A stretch of DNA of 64,000 bases from NCBI GenBank assembly GCA_031761875.1, contig CP134492.1, forward strand, positions 4,278,001 through 4,342,000, given 5' to 3'. How positions within the stretch are numbered: the first letter of the stretch is position 1; the number at the start of each line of letters is the position of its first letter. Both the position numbers and the translations under genes were made by a program. The notes below the pieces were generated by a model, which was not told the DNA's origin, did not search any database, and saw only the letters and a program-made list of their open reading frames with translations. This document shows positions 17,561 to 27,031 of this stretch, piece after piece. This DNA comes from Bacillaceae bacterium IKA-2. Its GTDB lineage: Bacteria; Bacillota; Bacilli; Bacillales; Anaerobacillaceae.

Positions 17561-20029
17561 TTATATTTGTTTAGGCATTGCATCCCAAAGCCTTAAATCT
17601 TCTTGCCCTAGTGACCAGATAGCTATCCCTCGCAATTTCCACCGGTAGGCGGCTTCATTTGCCCAATAAACCAAGCTGTCTACATCCTGATAATAAAGGA
17701 TAGAGAAGCCTTGAGCATCTCCTAAAAACAACCTTGAAAGCCACACATTAATATCTCTTGGCACAATCTTAAGCGGATAGTCATTGCCACAAACTAGCGG
17801 AAGCGTTACGGTATGGTAAAAATCATAGTCAAGGCTAATTGTATCCGCTCTTGTTTCACTTTCCTCTATATCACTGGTTACTGTGAGTACATTAAACTCA
17901 CTATCCCAAGTAATATTGGAGCGTGGAAGCCTTCCGAAATTTACAGTTTGACCACTTGGAAGTTCTACATCAAAGGATTCATAAGGTTCATAGACCCAAG
18001 CATCACCGAGTCTTAATAGTTCACACTTAATCGGATTATCAGAACGTATCCCTACCCTTCCAGTGCCTGCTGATACTGTTGCAGTAAATCTAAGCAGATT
18101 GCTGGCACCCGAATAAATTCTGATTTTATTACCTCGCTTTCGCATCTCTATGGTGTACATATTAGGATTTTTTCTAATATCACTGTTCGGTGTCTTTGAA
18201 AAACTAGTGCTATAGCTTCCTAGTAGATTTGCACCCTGATAAAGTTCCACCCGTTGTGTGCTGAAATTTAAACAGCAGAATATATCCCCAAAGAACAATC
18301 CTGCTCTGCCACCGCCATTTTCGGGGAAAGCAATCTTAGCTCTTACATGTATATCCGTAAACCCATCATACTTAACTGACAGTCTCCCTTGCCCCTCTAG
18401 CTGGGAATAGGGTCTGCTTGAGCCACTATCTGCATCCCTCCATACTGTCCATGTTCCTTCCAAAGTTTCATAGTAGCTGCTAGGCAACTGCGCATAATCT
18501 CTAAAGTCCTCATATAAAACCAAAGCACTGTCTGCTTTTCTTCTAAGAACCTCCAGCGTTAATTTAAAGCCGCTGACCGGCTCCGTCATATTGCCATTTA
18601 CATCTTTAAACCTTCTTGGCGATAAAGAATACAAAGCTTCCCCTGTAAAGGGTCTCTCTGAAAAAGAACTACAAACCCTAAACCCATAAAACTGCACTCC
18701 AGGAACGCCACCACTGATTGTTATAGTATGTTGGCCTGCAGATAAGAACACGTTCTTGGAAAGAATCCTCCAGTAGATTTTTCGCCAATAGGGCCACCAT
18801 AACCTATTTTCATTTATGTTGAAGGCCTGCTCATCAAGGGATATATTAATACTGTTTTTATCCCAAAAAGGGAAACTTAGACGCACAGCTACGTCATAAT
18901 AACCTGCTTGTGAAACCTCAAACTCATAACTTGCCGTTGCGGTTTCCTCGGCTAAATATGCCATATTGGTTGTCACTATCACATCACCTTCAAAGCTGTC
19001 TGGGACACCATTTCGATCTATATAAGTAGAGCCAAATTCTACTTTTTGATCTTTACTATAAGAAGTTAAATACCGTCTTCCCTTGTAGGTTTCACGCACC
19101 AAGGGATACGCTTGTGGTTGTGAAACATCCCATCCTTCCATATAATCGTAAACATGTGGCAATGCCCATGGCACTTTATTTACATCATCCCAATAAGCTA
19201 CAAATGGGATGAATGGTTGAGGTGGTGCATCCCCTGTGAAATTATACACGCCAGTCATCCAGTACTTAGCTGCATAGTAAGTATTAGAGGTGCCTCGATA
19301 AGTCTTTCCTAGATTCTGTGGTGTGTCATGAATCTGCCAATTCCAACCGTAGGCCGGAAGCCCAAAGAATATTTTATCTGGATTCATCGCTGTTATTGCA
19401 TAATCATAGGTGCCTTCTAGCCAATCCCTAGGAGATATAGATCCAGGAGCTGAACCAGCCCATGCCATCCCGTAGCTCATGATTGCGGCAGTATCACAGT
19501 AATTATTGAGATCAGCATATACGCACCAGTTTTCTCCACCCACCGATCCACCTACACTGGTCATGCCAGGCAGGCAAATATTAACCAAGAGACTGCTTTG
19601 TTTCACTTTAACTGCAGAATAAATTCTTGAAAAAAGAGCGTTCGCTGCATCTTTGTTTTCATATCCACCACCACGTTCTAAATCAATGTCCACACCAGCG
19701 CACCATGGATACTTATTTATAATGCGTATAATTTCCGAGATGAACATATCCTGTGCTCCATTTGTGTTGTTACGCAAAGAAGTAAATATACCTGCTGTTC
19801 CATGGTTCATAATCGTTAAAAGCCATTTGATATGTTTCCACTTCCCTATGTAAGGGAGCATATTACTGATGCTGGTACCCGTTTCTGTTATTTTTCCTGC
19901 GCCATCCACCTCAAAGGTGAATATGCCTACGGTCTCTAACCGGTCACCATATTTATTCAAAGCTTCATACATTCTTGCATTGCCCATGAAGCTCCAGATC
20001 ATCACTTTTCTACCTTTAAGTAAGTCCAT
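17561..20029 (-). CDS. Tail-associated protein with a GH18 catalytic domain split by a large insertion
   Basis: This 822-aa protein begins with a GH18 barrel. The catalytic motif GVDIDLE is intact (D114, D116, E118), as are the MSYG segment (about 184-187) and GLPAYGWNW (about 223-231). The final barrel strand appears only at the C-terminus (RGIAIWSLGQEDLRLW, about residue 800). Between them lie about 440 residues of beta-rich sequence looking like two carbohydrate-binding or jelly-roll modules (about 310-450 and 500-690). Position after the tail-tip genes and before the holin suggests a virion depolymerase or adhesin acting on GlcNAc-containing cell-wall polymers. The substrate is inferred. 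Confidence 0.8.
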   Translation of the reverse strand: MDLLKGRKVMIWSFMGNARMYEALNKYGDRLETVGIFTFEVDGAGKITETGTSISNMLPYIGKWKHIKWLLTIMNHGTAGIFTSLRNNTNGAQDMFISEIIRIINKYPWCAGVDIDLERGGGYENKDAANALFSRIYSAVKVKQSSLLVNICLPGMTSVGGSVGGENWCVYADLNNYCDTAAIMSYGMAWAGSAPGSISPRDWLEGTYDYAITAMNPDKIFFGLPAYGWNWQIHDTPQNLGKTYRGTSNTYYAAKYWMTGVYNFTGDAPPQPFIPFVAYWDDVNKVPWALPHVYDYMEGWDVSQPQAYPLVRETYKGRRYLTSYSKDQKVEFGSTYIDRNGVPDSFEGDVIVTTNMAYLAEETATASYEFEVSQAGYYDVAVRLSFPFWDKNSINISLDEQAFNINENRLWWPYWRKIYWRILSKNVFLSAGQHTITISGGVPGVQFYGFRVCSSFSERPFTGEALYSLSPRRFKDVNGNMTEPVSGFKLTLEVLRRKADSALVLYEDFRDYAQLPSSYYETLEGTWTVWRDADSGSSRPYSQLEGQGRLSVKYDGFTDIHVRAKIAFPENGGGRAGLFFGDIFCCLNFSTQRVELYQGANLLGSYSTSFSKTPNSDIRKNPNMYTIEMRKRGNKIRIYSGASNLLRFTATVSAGTGRVGIRSDNPIKCELLRLGDAWVYEPYESFDVELPSGQTVNFGRLPRSNITWDSEFNVLTVTSDIEESETRADTISLDYDFYHTVTLPLVCGNDYPLKIVPRDINVWLSRLFLGDAQGFSILYYQDVDSLVYWANEAAYRWKLRGIAIWSLGQEDLRLWDAMPKQI

Positions 20030-20604
20030 TAGATATATTCACCCCCCTCCATAGTCTCCTGAAATTCAAAGAGTACCCTAGCTGACTTTCTTTCCTGTAA
20101 TTGTATATTATGTTTGCTATCTCCTGAAGCTGTGTATTGATAGAAACCATCTTTTAGAGTAGGAATTCCATTTTTCTTGCAGCTTCTATTACTCGCCATT
20201 AGTGCAAGTTCATTCTCTGCGGATGCAGCATCCAAAAATGTAACCATATGAGATCCAGCACCTTGAGAGAGCGCAATCGAACCTGCCTCCATACTTTGTA
20301 TTGGATATAGCCTACAATCAAGTCCTGCTGAAAGCTTTCCTGTATTTAATAAAATAATAGTAGCTCCTGTTCTAACAATCCCGTTATAGTGTCTTGGGTT
20401 TGACACCATACCTTCTTCCCTAAAGTTTAAAAGCATCTCCTTGGTGTTTTTTGTATATCCTGTAAGTCGATCACCCTCCTGAGCCTGGATATCAGTAAAA
20501 TAAATCTTTCCTGTAGCATCTGTAATGTTAAGCGTTACGGTAACACTTATGACCTTTTTATCACTCTTAGTTTCTATCGTTTCTGCAAACCTTATAAAGT
20601 TCAT
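20029..20604 (-). CDS. Phage tail-region protein of unknown function, paralogous N-terminal domain
   Basis: This 191-aa protein (ATG at 20604; an upstream GTG at 20613 is also in frame) lies between the tail protein and the GH18 protein. Its N-terminal 60 residues (SVTVTLNITDATGKIYFTDI) closely resemble the 64-aa protein encoded just upstream (SIMLRLFISDCTGTIYFTDV). The remaining residues have no recognised motif. The start overlaps the GH18 gene's upstream context tightly, suggesting co-expression. Probably a minor tail or baseplate component. Confidence 0.65.
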   Translation of the reverse strand: MNFIRFAETIETKSDKKVISVTVTLNITDATGKIYFTDIQAQEGDRLTGYTKNTKEMLLNFREEGMVSNPRHYNGIVRTGATIILLNTGKLSAGLDCRLYPIQSMEAGSIALSQGAGSHMVTFLDAASAENELALMASNRSCKKNGIPTLKDGFYQYTASGDSKHNIQLQERKSARVLFEFQETMEGGEYI

Positions 20605-20613
20605 ATGCTGCAC

Positions 20614-20808
20614 CTACCCATCCATCGTCCATTTAATTTCTGATACATGCCCCACCCATCCTGTAGCCACTTTGCCAGCTTGAACGAATACATCTGTAAA
20701 ATATATAGTTCCAGTGCAATCAGAAATAAATAGGCGAAGCATGATGCTTTTTACCCTTTTAGAACTCTTTGGTGAAATATCATGAGCCACTTGATTAAAA
20801 TAAGCCAT
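20614..20808 (-). CDS. 64-aa tail-region protein, single copy of a small repeated domain
   Basis: The whole protein corresponds to the N-terminal domain of the next gene (FTDVFVQAGKVATGWVGH versus FTDIQAQEGDRLTGYTKN). A strong ribosome site GGGGGTAATGC precedes it. It is best read as a tandem duplication of a small tail-decorating or connecting module. Function unknown. Confidence 0.6.
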   Translation of the reverse strand: MAYFNQVAHDISPKSSKRVKSIMLRLFISDCTGTIYFTDVFVQAGKVATGWVGHVSEIKWTMDG

Positions 20809-20821
20809 ACAGCATTACCCC

Positions 20822-23341
20822 CTAAAATAAATCAATAAAGCGCGTTTCAGTTGTACCATCCTCATACTCAATGACCACCTCAATGCCAATTTGTCCGTTC
20901 GTACCCTTTTGTAAATTCTCTGAAGCAATCTGTGTTGAAAAGGTATAGTTTTTTCTGGTTGCAGGGTGGATGGTCTGTGATAAACTTTTTGTTATACCAA
21001 GTATACCTGTTGCTTTAAATGATGCATCGCCCGACATACCATTTGCTGTGTCTAATTCAAAACCTGAGTTCACCCAATATAAAAATCCATCATCGCCACG
21101 GGAATTAAGAAGATGATTAAATGGCACTAAATCTTTTATTTCCTGTCGATCAAGCAAATCCGCTGATGACAAGGAATCTGCTGCTTTATCCCACTGCGCC
21201 GAGGCATCGCCCAGTTCACGTATCTTTGTAGATAATTCTAGTACTGTTCTCCAGGGCTCCTGAAGATTATATTGCCTGCGGATAATTCTAGTTTTTATAG
21301 TTAAGTTAAGCTCACTGTCATGGACAGTTACTATATCACCAAGCTTCCACGCTTCATGCTCCCATCCAGTTAAAACGGATAAATCCATCGCTGAGAGGAC
21401 ATAGGAAATTCTAGGCTTTGCATATTCTGCAAGCCGCATCTGTGTAAACTCTAGCATCTGGTACGGGTTACTAAAGCTACTGCAATCTAGAGTTGAAACC
21501 CTTGTTTCGCTGCTATAGCTATAATCTTCTATATACGCATTACCCCCATTGATACCGGCAAAAGTCATGCCATCTTTCCCATAAGCATAAAGCTTTGTTA
21601 TAAGCCCTCTTGTATCAACTACACGCTTTATGCTTTTCATGTTCTTCTTATAAGCAAACAAGGCTCCACTATCTAATCCACTAAAGGCTAAAAGATGAAC
21701 TAGCTTATTGGTGCTATCAAATACAAGGTCACCACCATAAATATTTTGTATTGCTCGTAAAATAGAAAGGGTATTTTTCTCGGTAGACTGCCATGTCCTT
21801 TTGGTTGTGACCGTAATCTGCCCTACTGACCATCCTGTATTTTGCAGTGCATATATCATAGGGTAACTAGCTGCTTGTGCATTAAAGTCCTGAGGTAGCT
21901 TATCTTCACTAAAAGCCAAATCATAAAAAGACGCTTCCGCATATACCTGTGTTATCACTTTACCGTCTACACTTTTTTCATCTGAGATGGTTCGAATGCG
22001 GTAGATATCTTTCACAATCTGTACCAATTTTTCATTTGTAAGACTGATTCTTTTCTCATCATGAAATGGGATCTTAAACTCTAGAATATCCGAACCATTG
22101 ATTTCACTGGTGACCATAATATCAAAGGCATTTTCAAGGACGGACTCCCATGCACCACTGCTTGCGAGCACAACCGGTCTTGCAAAACCTAACTTTTCAT
22201 AAGGCGATTTTGGAATATCATGAAGTTGAATATCAACTAGCTTAGGCGTTTTTGTTATATCCGTTGTCGTTAGCGTCACCTTAAATTTTATATACTGCTT
22301 ATTGGGGGAGTTTAGTTCACCACTGTCTCCAATTACCTGCCATACAGACCAGTTCAGTAGATCATCACTGGTAGAAGTTTCAATATTTGAAATAGCAGTT
22401 ACTCCTGCTGTGTATTCGCTCGTAACGGACACTCTACCATTTCCTGCTAAATTGCAATCCACTGCCTTGGTATAAAGTGTGCCACTGAAAGGATAATTCC
22501 CACTTAGTTCTTTGAGCCTCACTGCTCCAGGATCTGTAAGAGCATCAACCCCTGCTGCTATATCTGCTCCATTGGCAAACTGTGTGGTTAAAAAATATTC
22601 TCTCAAATCTTCTATACTAAGATCAGTTGCTGTTTCAAAAAAAAGATCATCAATACCTCCAGCGAAGTAATATTGATTGGCATGCATACACATAACAATA
22701 TCCGCAGTGCAACTTTGATTAATTATCCCCGTAAAATTTCTAATTGGACTTATCCATGTGGCACCATCACTTCTATCACAGACAATATTTTGAACGGTAT
22801 TGCTTTGCACATTAATAACTGAGCCAATAAAGTACCATCCTCCATTTTTCAATATAATTGTCGGTGTTTCTGTTTGATCATAAATGAGCGTGCCTGATGC
22901 ATTGTAGAGCATAAGTCTATATCTTCCTTGATAAAGAGAGATATAAAAAATAGGATTCCCCGGGCCTTGTCTTGTATTAAATAAGGGGATAAAGTTTTGC
23001 CCTATGGAATAGGTAGTAGGATTCACCCATCCCCCTACTACAATCTTCTCCCCCAAGGAACTAAAAAAGCTACCGTCATTGGTAGCCACAAGATAGTTCT
23101 TTTCTGTTGTAGGATTTACTACATTAACCCTTAAATATCTACCAAGTTTTCCACTTTGCATACTAGCGGAGGTGCCTGAAGCATTCATAATTTGAACGTG
23201 TCTGTTCTTTCCGGACAAATCCGCCAAATAACCTGCTTCAAGATTTGCTTCATTCAGCTTCCAAAGGGCAGATATATTACTTCGTTTAGGAAATTCCCCT
23301 GTGAAATCCTCCTGCGTTGTTACGATTGATTTTACTGCCAC
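20822..23341 (-). CDS. Tail-associated structural protein (prophage tail/tail-tip) with a LamG-like N-terminal domain
   Basis: This 839-aa protein has an N-terminal concanavalin-like (LamG) region (about residues 25-250). A central phage minor-structural/tail endopeptidase-type region follows (about 380-700), recognised from MVTSEINGSDILEFKIPF, LVQIVKDIYRIRTIS and GDIVTVHDSELNLTIKTRI. It follows Dit, the usual place of the tail-associated lysin/hub. The LamG part could bind surface glycans. No obvious peptidoglycan-hydrolase motif is seen. Confidence 0.85.
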   Translation of the reverse strand: MAVKSIVTTQEDFTGEFPKRSNISALWKLNEANLEAGYLADLSGKNRHVQIMNASGTSASMQSGKLGRYLRVNVVNPTTEKNYLVATNDGSFFSSLGEKIVVGGWVNPTTYSIGQNFIPLFNTRQGPGNPIFYISLYQGRYRLMLYNASGTLIYDQTETPTIILKNGGWYFIGSVINVQSNTVQNIVCDRSDGATWISPIRNFTGIINQSCTADIVMCMHANQYYFAGGIDDLFFETATDLSIEDLREYFLTTQFANGADIAAGVDALTDPGAVRLKELSGNYPFSGTLYTKAVDCNLAGNGRVSVTSEYTAGVTAISNIETSTSDDLLNWSVWQVIGDSGELNSPNKQYIKFKVTLTTTDITKTPKLVDIQLHDIPKSPYEKLGFARPVVLASSGAWESVLENAFDIMVTSEINGSDILEFKIPFHDEKRISLTNEKLVQIVKDIYRIRTISDEKSVDGKVITQVYAEASFYDLAFSEDKLPQDFNAQAASYPMIYALQNTGWSVGQITVTTKRTWQSTEKNTLSILRAIQNIYGGDLVFDSTNKLVHLLAFSGLDSGALFAYKKNMKSIKRVVDTRGLITKLYAYGKDGMTFAGINGGNAYIEDYSYSSETRVSTLDCSSFSNPYQMLEFTQMRLAEYAKPRISYVLSAMDLSVLTGWEHEAWKLGDIVTVHDSELNLTIKTRIIRRQYNLQEPWRTVLELSTKIRELGDASAQWDKAADSLSSADLLDRQEIKDLVPFNHLLNSRGDDGFLYWVNSGFELDTANGMSGDASFKATGILGITKSLSQTIHPATRKNYTFSTQIASENLQKGTNGQIGIEVVIEYEDGTTETRFIDLF

Positions 23342-23347
23342 CTTTCA

Positions 23348-24127
23348 TCACCTCCATCTGCTTTTGCTACTAATTTTCAGTTCTGTAAATGTTGCATTTT
23401 GAGATGAAATTATCACCTCATTTATACCGGCTTTCAGCATGGGAAAATTCAACTCTTGTAAATGAGGGAGTCCATTTCTCAAGGTGTTTCCTAAACTATC
23501 CACCACCTTAGCGGTTACTTTGCCGGTATCAATAATAAGACTTTCTCCTACTCCTAAACTGCCGATGATTTTAAGTTCTTGACCATTTGTGGTTATACTG
23601 ACATATTTCTCTGTTCCTACTGTTATGACACCTTTTAAGGTATAGAGAGGTTCCGAATCAGCATTTCCTTTTAATCGTTCTATACTGTGTGTTCCAGCTA
23701 GTGAAATAATAAAGCTTTCATCGATTAGTGCATAAGCAAAGGGATCTGGACAGATAAAATTTAATGTAAAGGCACCTGACGTTCTTAGGATTCTATCACA
23801 ATCGATGGCTTCTGATATTCTTGCAAGAAAGTATCTATCCGGTACATCATCAAGTAATAGTTGCTTTAATCCATTCCCTGGGCTTAACCAACTGCTGACT
23901 CTGTCTAAAACATTTACCAAATCAGCAAAGTTCTTCTGAGGAAAGATGTTACAGCTCACAGCAATTTTGCGTTCCATACTATCTGACCCAAAATCAGCAA
24001 TTCCAGCTTTGCCAGGCACTATCTCATAGAAGTTCCTAAGAGGTGGTGACGCTTGCCAATTTGTAATTCTTGCTTTTATGTTGATACTCTGTGAGGTTAT
24101 GCCATTAAACGAAAATCCCATTTTCAC
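23348..24127 (-). CDS. Distal tail protein (Dit)
   Basis: This 259-aa protein has the siphovirus tail component signature: MGFSFNGITSQSINIKARIT at the N-terminus and RDxxFxA-like FALIDESFIIS around position 130. Dit forms the hub linking the tail tube to the tip complex. It lies between the tape-measure gene and the tail-tip protein, the conserved order in Gram-positive siphoviruses. Confidence 0.88.
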   Translation of the reverse strand: MKMGFSFNGITSQSINIKARITNWQASPPLRNFYEIVPGKAGIADFGSDSMERKIAVSCNIFPQKNFADLVNVLDRVSSWLSPGNGLKQLLLDDVPDRYFLARISEAIDCDRILRTSGAFTLNFICPDPFAYALIDESFIISLAGTHSIERLKGNADSEPLYTLKGVITVGTEKYVSITTNGQELKIIGSLGVGESLIIDTGKVTAKVVDSLGNTLRNGLPHLQELNFPMLKAGINEVIISSQNATFTELKISSKSRWR

Positions 24128-24135
24128 CGCCCCCT

Positions 24136-26430
24136 TTACGCTGGATTAAATCTTCCCTGAGCTCTTGATCCTGCTTGCATCAAATTGTATAGTTCCTGTG
24201 AAACCTTACGAATATCATCTTCAGAACGAACAATCATTTGCTGTACCATAACAAGCGGACTATTTCCGAAGCCAGCCGTCATATTGCCATGATTCCCATT
24301 TACATTTACATTGGAAGAAACATCAAAGTCTGTTGGAATTGCTCCTTCTATATCGTCTGAAACTTTATCCATTGCTTTATCAAAGCCAACACCTATTCCC
24401 TGTGCCATGTTATCACCAATTCCTGCAAATACAGTTGATGGTGATTTGATGCCAAGAACGCCTTTTACGCCGTTTACAATACCACCAACAAAACCAGATA
24501 TTTTATCCTTAATCCAGGTGATCATGGAAGCAATCCCATCCCAAAGACCTCTCACAATATTTTTACCTATATCAACGATGGAAAGAGCAGCTTTCCCGAT
24601 ACCTAAAATGATAGCAGAAATTATTTGAGGTAATTGTGCTACCAACTGGGGAATAGCTTTAATAAGTCCCACTGCAAGTTGTAACGTAAGCTTAATCCCC
24701 ATATCAATGATCATTGGCAGGTTATTTGTTATGAAGTTTATAATAGAAGTAATTATCTTGGGTAATGCTTCAATCAGCTTAGGAAGCGCATCGAGTAATC
24801 CTTTTGCTAACCCTTCTATTATCTTAAAAGCAGCTTCTAAAATTTTATCCATGTTATTAAGTAACACTTCAACGATAAGCAATATTGCTTCAATGATTGC
24901 TGGAATAAGCTCTGGCAGGGCATCACCAATTCCTGTGGCAAGGGCCACAATCATTAAAATTGCTCCTTCAACCAAAGCCGGAAGGTTTTCTATAATACCA
25001 TTTAATAGCGCCATCACAAGTTGAATTGCACCTTGTGTTATGGCTGGTAGTGCATCAATGAGTCCTTGCAAAAGTGTCATTACAATAGATACCGCTGCAT
25101 CAATGATGATTGGGAGATTTTCTACGATTGCACCACCAATAGACATGACAATATCAAGTCCCAGCTGAATAATTTTTGGTATGTTTTCCATAATCATGGT
25201 CACGATACCACCAACCGTCTCACCAATCACATCCGATATTTTACCCCAGTCACCACCAGCTTCATTTAATCCTCTTGTGAAATTACCAAGCAGATCAACA
25301 CCATCATCCGCTAAGAGTTGAAGCTGAGGAAGTAACACCATGCCCAGTGCATTTTTAGCGCCCTCTGCGCCACCTTTTAACCTTTGTATACTATCATCAA
25401 AGTTTCCAAGCGCAGATAGCGAATCCTCGCTCATAACGACACCCATTCGCTTAGCTTCCTCTGTTAGCTCTGCAATTCCAGCTGAGCCTTGTGCAATCAG
25501 TGGATTTAACTCCTGTGCTGATTTGCCAAAGATCTGCATGGCAAGAGCATCACGCTCAGTTTCATTTGCAATATTTCCCAAAGCATCGATGGTTTCCCAG
25601 TAAACAGTCTCACTGTCCCTTAGTTGTCCACTGCTATCTGCAACAGAAACGCCAAGTTTATCATACGCATCTGCGAATTTTGCTGAACCATCTCTGGCAC
25701 CCGACATGGCCTTAACCTGTTTTGCCATAGAACCCGTTAGTGTTTCCATAGACACGTCCACTAGCTCAGCTGCATATTTATAGGCTTGAAGGCTATCGGT
25801 TGACATCCCTGTAATAGTTGACATAGTGAGGATTTCGTCCGCATATTCAGATGCCCCAACGGACATATCGACCAGTGCCTTGCCAGCACCCACAGCAGCC
25901 GCGCCTATGGCCACCAGTGCCGCACCCATTGCCACACCGATACCTTTTAATACACCACCTAGTTTCTCAAACCGATTGCCTGCATCATCCGCTTTGCCTG
26001 CTGCGTCTATCACTCCATCACCAAACTGGTCGGCTTCTTTTTCAGCTTCATTAAACTCTTTACCTGCAGTATCAAGAGCCTTGTTATTCTCTCCCAGCTC
26101 TTTTTCCATCTTATTTAAATCTGCATTGGCATTATTAAGCTGTATCTGCCAAGCTTGTGTCCGTTTATCATTCTCCCCAAAGGAGGCGGCGGCATTTTGG
26201 AGTGCCTTTTCAAGAGTAGATACCTTGTCCTTTTGCGTGTCTATTTCTTTATTAAGCACTTGATTTCTTGCGGTTAATGCACCAATGGATTTATCCTGCT
26301 TATCAAACTGCGAGGATATTAAGTTCATCTCAGAGCCTAATACCTTAAAACTCTGATTGATGTCTCTCAGCGCGTTCTTAAATTCTTTTTCACCTTCAAC
26401 ACCGATTTTGAGTCCAAAATTATCTGCCAT
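24136..26430 (-). CDS. Phage tail tape measure protein
   Basis: This 764-aa protein starts with a long coiled coil (residues 20-140). A TMP core follows with hydrophobic helices (GVAMGAALVAIGAAAVGAG) and then an extended repetitive hydrophobic region of ALPxLI / ENLPxII units (about 400-640). By the usual ratio of about 0.15 nm per residue the tail would be around 115 nm (inference). It follows the tail chaperone genes directly. Confidence 0.95.
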   Translation of the reverse strand: MADNFGLKIGVEGEKEFKNALRDINQSFKVLGSEMNLISSQFDKQDKSIGALTARNQVLNKEIDTQKDKVSTLEKALQNAAASFGENDKRTQAWQIQLNNANADLNKMEKELGENNKALDTAGKEFNEAEKEADQFGDGVIDAAGKADDAGNRFEKLGGVLKGIGVAMGAALVAIGAAAVGAGKALVDMSVGASEYADEILTMSTITGMSTDSLQAYKYAAELVDVSMETLTGSMAKQVKAMSGARDGSAKFADAYDKLGVSVADSSGQLRDSETVYWETIDALGNIANETERDALAMQIFGKSAQELNPLIAQGSAGIAELTEEAKRMGVVMSEDSLSALGNFDDSIQRLKGGAEGAKNALGMVLLPQLQLLADDGVDLLGNFTRGLNEAGGDWGKISDVIGETVGGIVTMIMENIPKIIQLGLDIVMSIGGAIVENLPIIIDAAVSIVMTLLQGLIDALPAITQGAIQLVMALLNGIIENLPALVEGAILMIVALATGIGDALPELIPAIIEAILLIVEVLLNNMDKILEAAFKIIEGLAKGLLDALPKLIEALPKIITSIINFITNNLPMIIDMGIKLTLQLAVGLIKAIPQLVAQLPQIISAIILGIGKAALSIVDIGKNIVRGLWDGIASMITWIKDKISGFVGGIVNGVKGVLGIKSPSTVFAGIGDNMAQGIGVGFDKAMDKVSDDIEGAIPTDFDVSSNVNVNGNHGNMTAGFGNSPLVMVQQMIVRSEDDIRKVSQELYNLMQAGSRAQGRFNPA

Positions 26431-26445
26431 TATGCCACCTCCTTC

Positions 26446-26655
26446 CTATATCCCTGCTGGAATAATGTCATCAATAAATAATTCACGCTTTGGTTTTTCT
26501 AGGCCATTAAACTGTTTGTGTATTTCCCACTGATCCAGCAATTCACCTATTGGCATAAACCATACGTCAATCTCTGGCCTTCGTAGCTGTGTGACTCCAT
26601 AATATAAAAGTCGAGCAAACAATTCTTCATCGCTTACTCGACTTGCACGTTTTTT
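26446..26655 (-). CDS. Tail assembly chaperone extension (gpT-like), made by -1 frameshift
   Basis: This frame has no start of its own but is open from the slippery heptamer A-AAA-AAC (minus strand, 26655-26649) to TAG at 26446. It adds 67 residues (RASRVSDEELFARLLYYGV and onward, ending IIPAGI) to the first 123 residues of the upstream chaperone. The arrangement is the gpG/gpGT frameshift conserved in siphovirus tails. The fusion would be about 190 aa and would link the tape measure to the tail tube protein during assembly. Confidence 0.85.
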   Translation of the reverse strand, partial: KKRASRVSDEELFARLLYYGVTQLRRPEIDVWFMPIGELLDQWEIHKQFNGLEKPKRELFIDDIIPAGI

Positions 26656-27017
26656 GTATCGGTTTCCTCTGACTCAATGTATCTTTTCGTACCTTTAAAC
26701 ATCGCTTCCATAATAGCTTCTTTGTAAGTTGCAAGCTCTAGAGGTGAGGTCAAAAGCTCAACATCATCTTCAGTTAATAGTTCCTTTTTATCTCCGTTTA
26801 GCCTGTTATTAATTAACACACTTTGATTCGCTAAAAGGGTGATCAGCCATACCACTTCATCCAGTGCCATTTCGAAGTTTTCTGACTTCATGAGCTTGTC
26901 ACCTAAGTTTTCAAGACCACCATACCTTTTCGCAATTTCCTTTGTTGCCTTAGTGGTAAGAATAAGCTTATATTCAAGTCCACCAATTACTATCACTGCG
27001 CTTCTATCTTTGTCCAT
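26634..27017 (-). CDS. Tail assembly chaperone (gpG-like)
   Basis: This 127-aa protein (MDKDRSAVIVIGGLEYKLIL) is encoded between the major tail protein and the tape measure. The start at 27017 has AAGGAGGA upstream; a longer frame to 27077 overlaps the tail protein and lacks a site. Near its end lies the heptamer A-AAA-AAC in the correct phase, allowing -1 frameshifting into the gpT frame. Both forms are needed in tailed phages for tape-measure packing. Confidence 0.88.
   Translation of the reverse strand: MDKDRSAVIVIGGLEYKLILTTKATKEIAKRYGGLENLGDKLMKSENFEMALDEVVWLITLLANQSVLINNRLNGDKKELLTEDDVELLTSPLELATYKEAIMEAMFKGTKRYIESEETDTKNVQVE
26649..26655 (-). promoter_or_regulatory. Programmed -1 ribosomal frameshift site
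   Basis: On the minus strand the zero-frame codons are ACA AAA AAC, which contain the canonical X-XXY-YYZ slippery heptamer A-AAA-AAC. It lies five codons before the gpG stop. The -1 frame is open before and for 67 codons after it. Confidence 0.85.
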
Positions 27018-27031
27018 AATCCACATCCTCC

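Noticed and set aside
25826-26263. 145-codon plus-strand frame rich in Ala, Ser and Pro
   Set aside because: It is antisense to the tape-measure gene, whose helical repeats produce such frames by composition.
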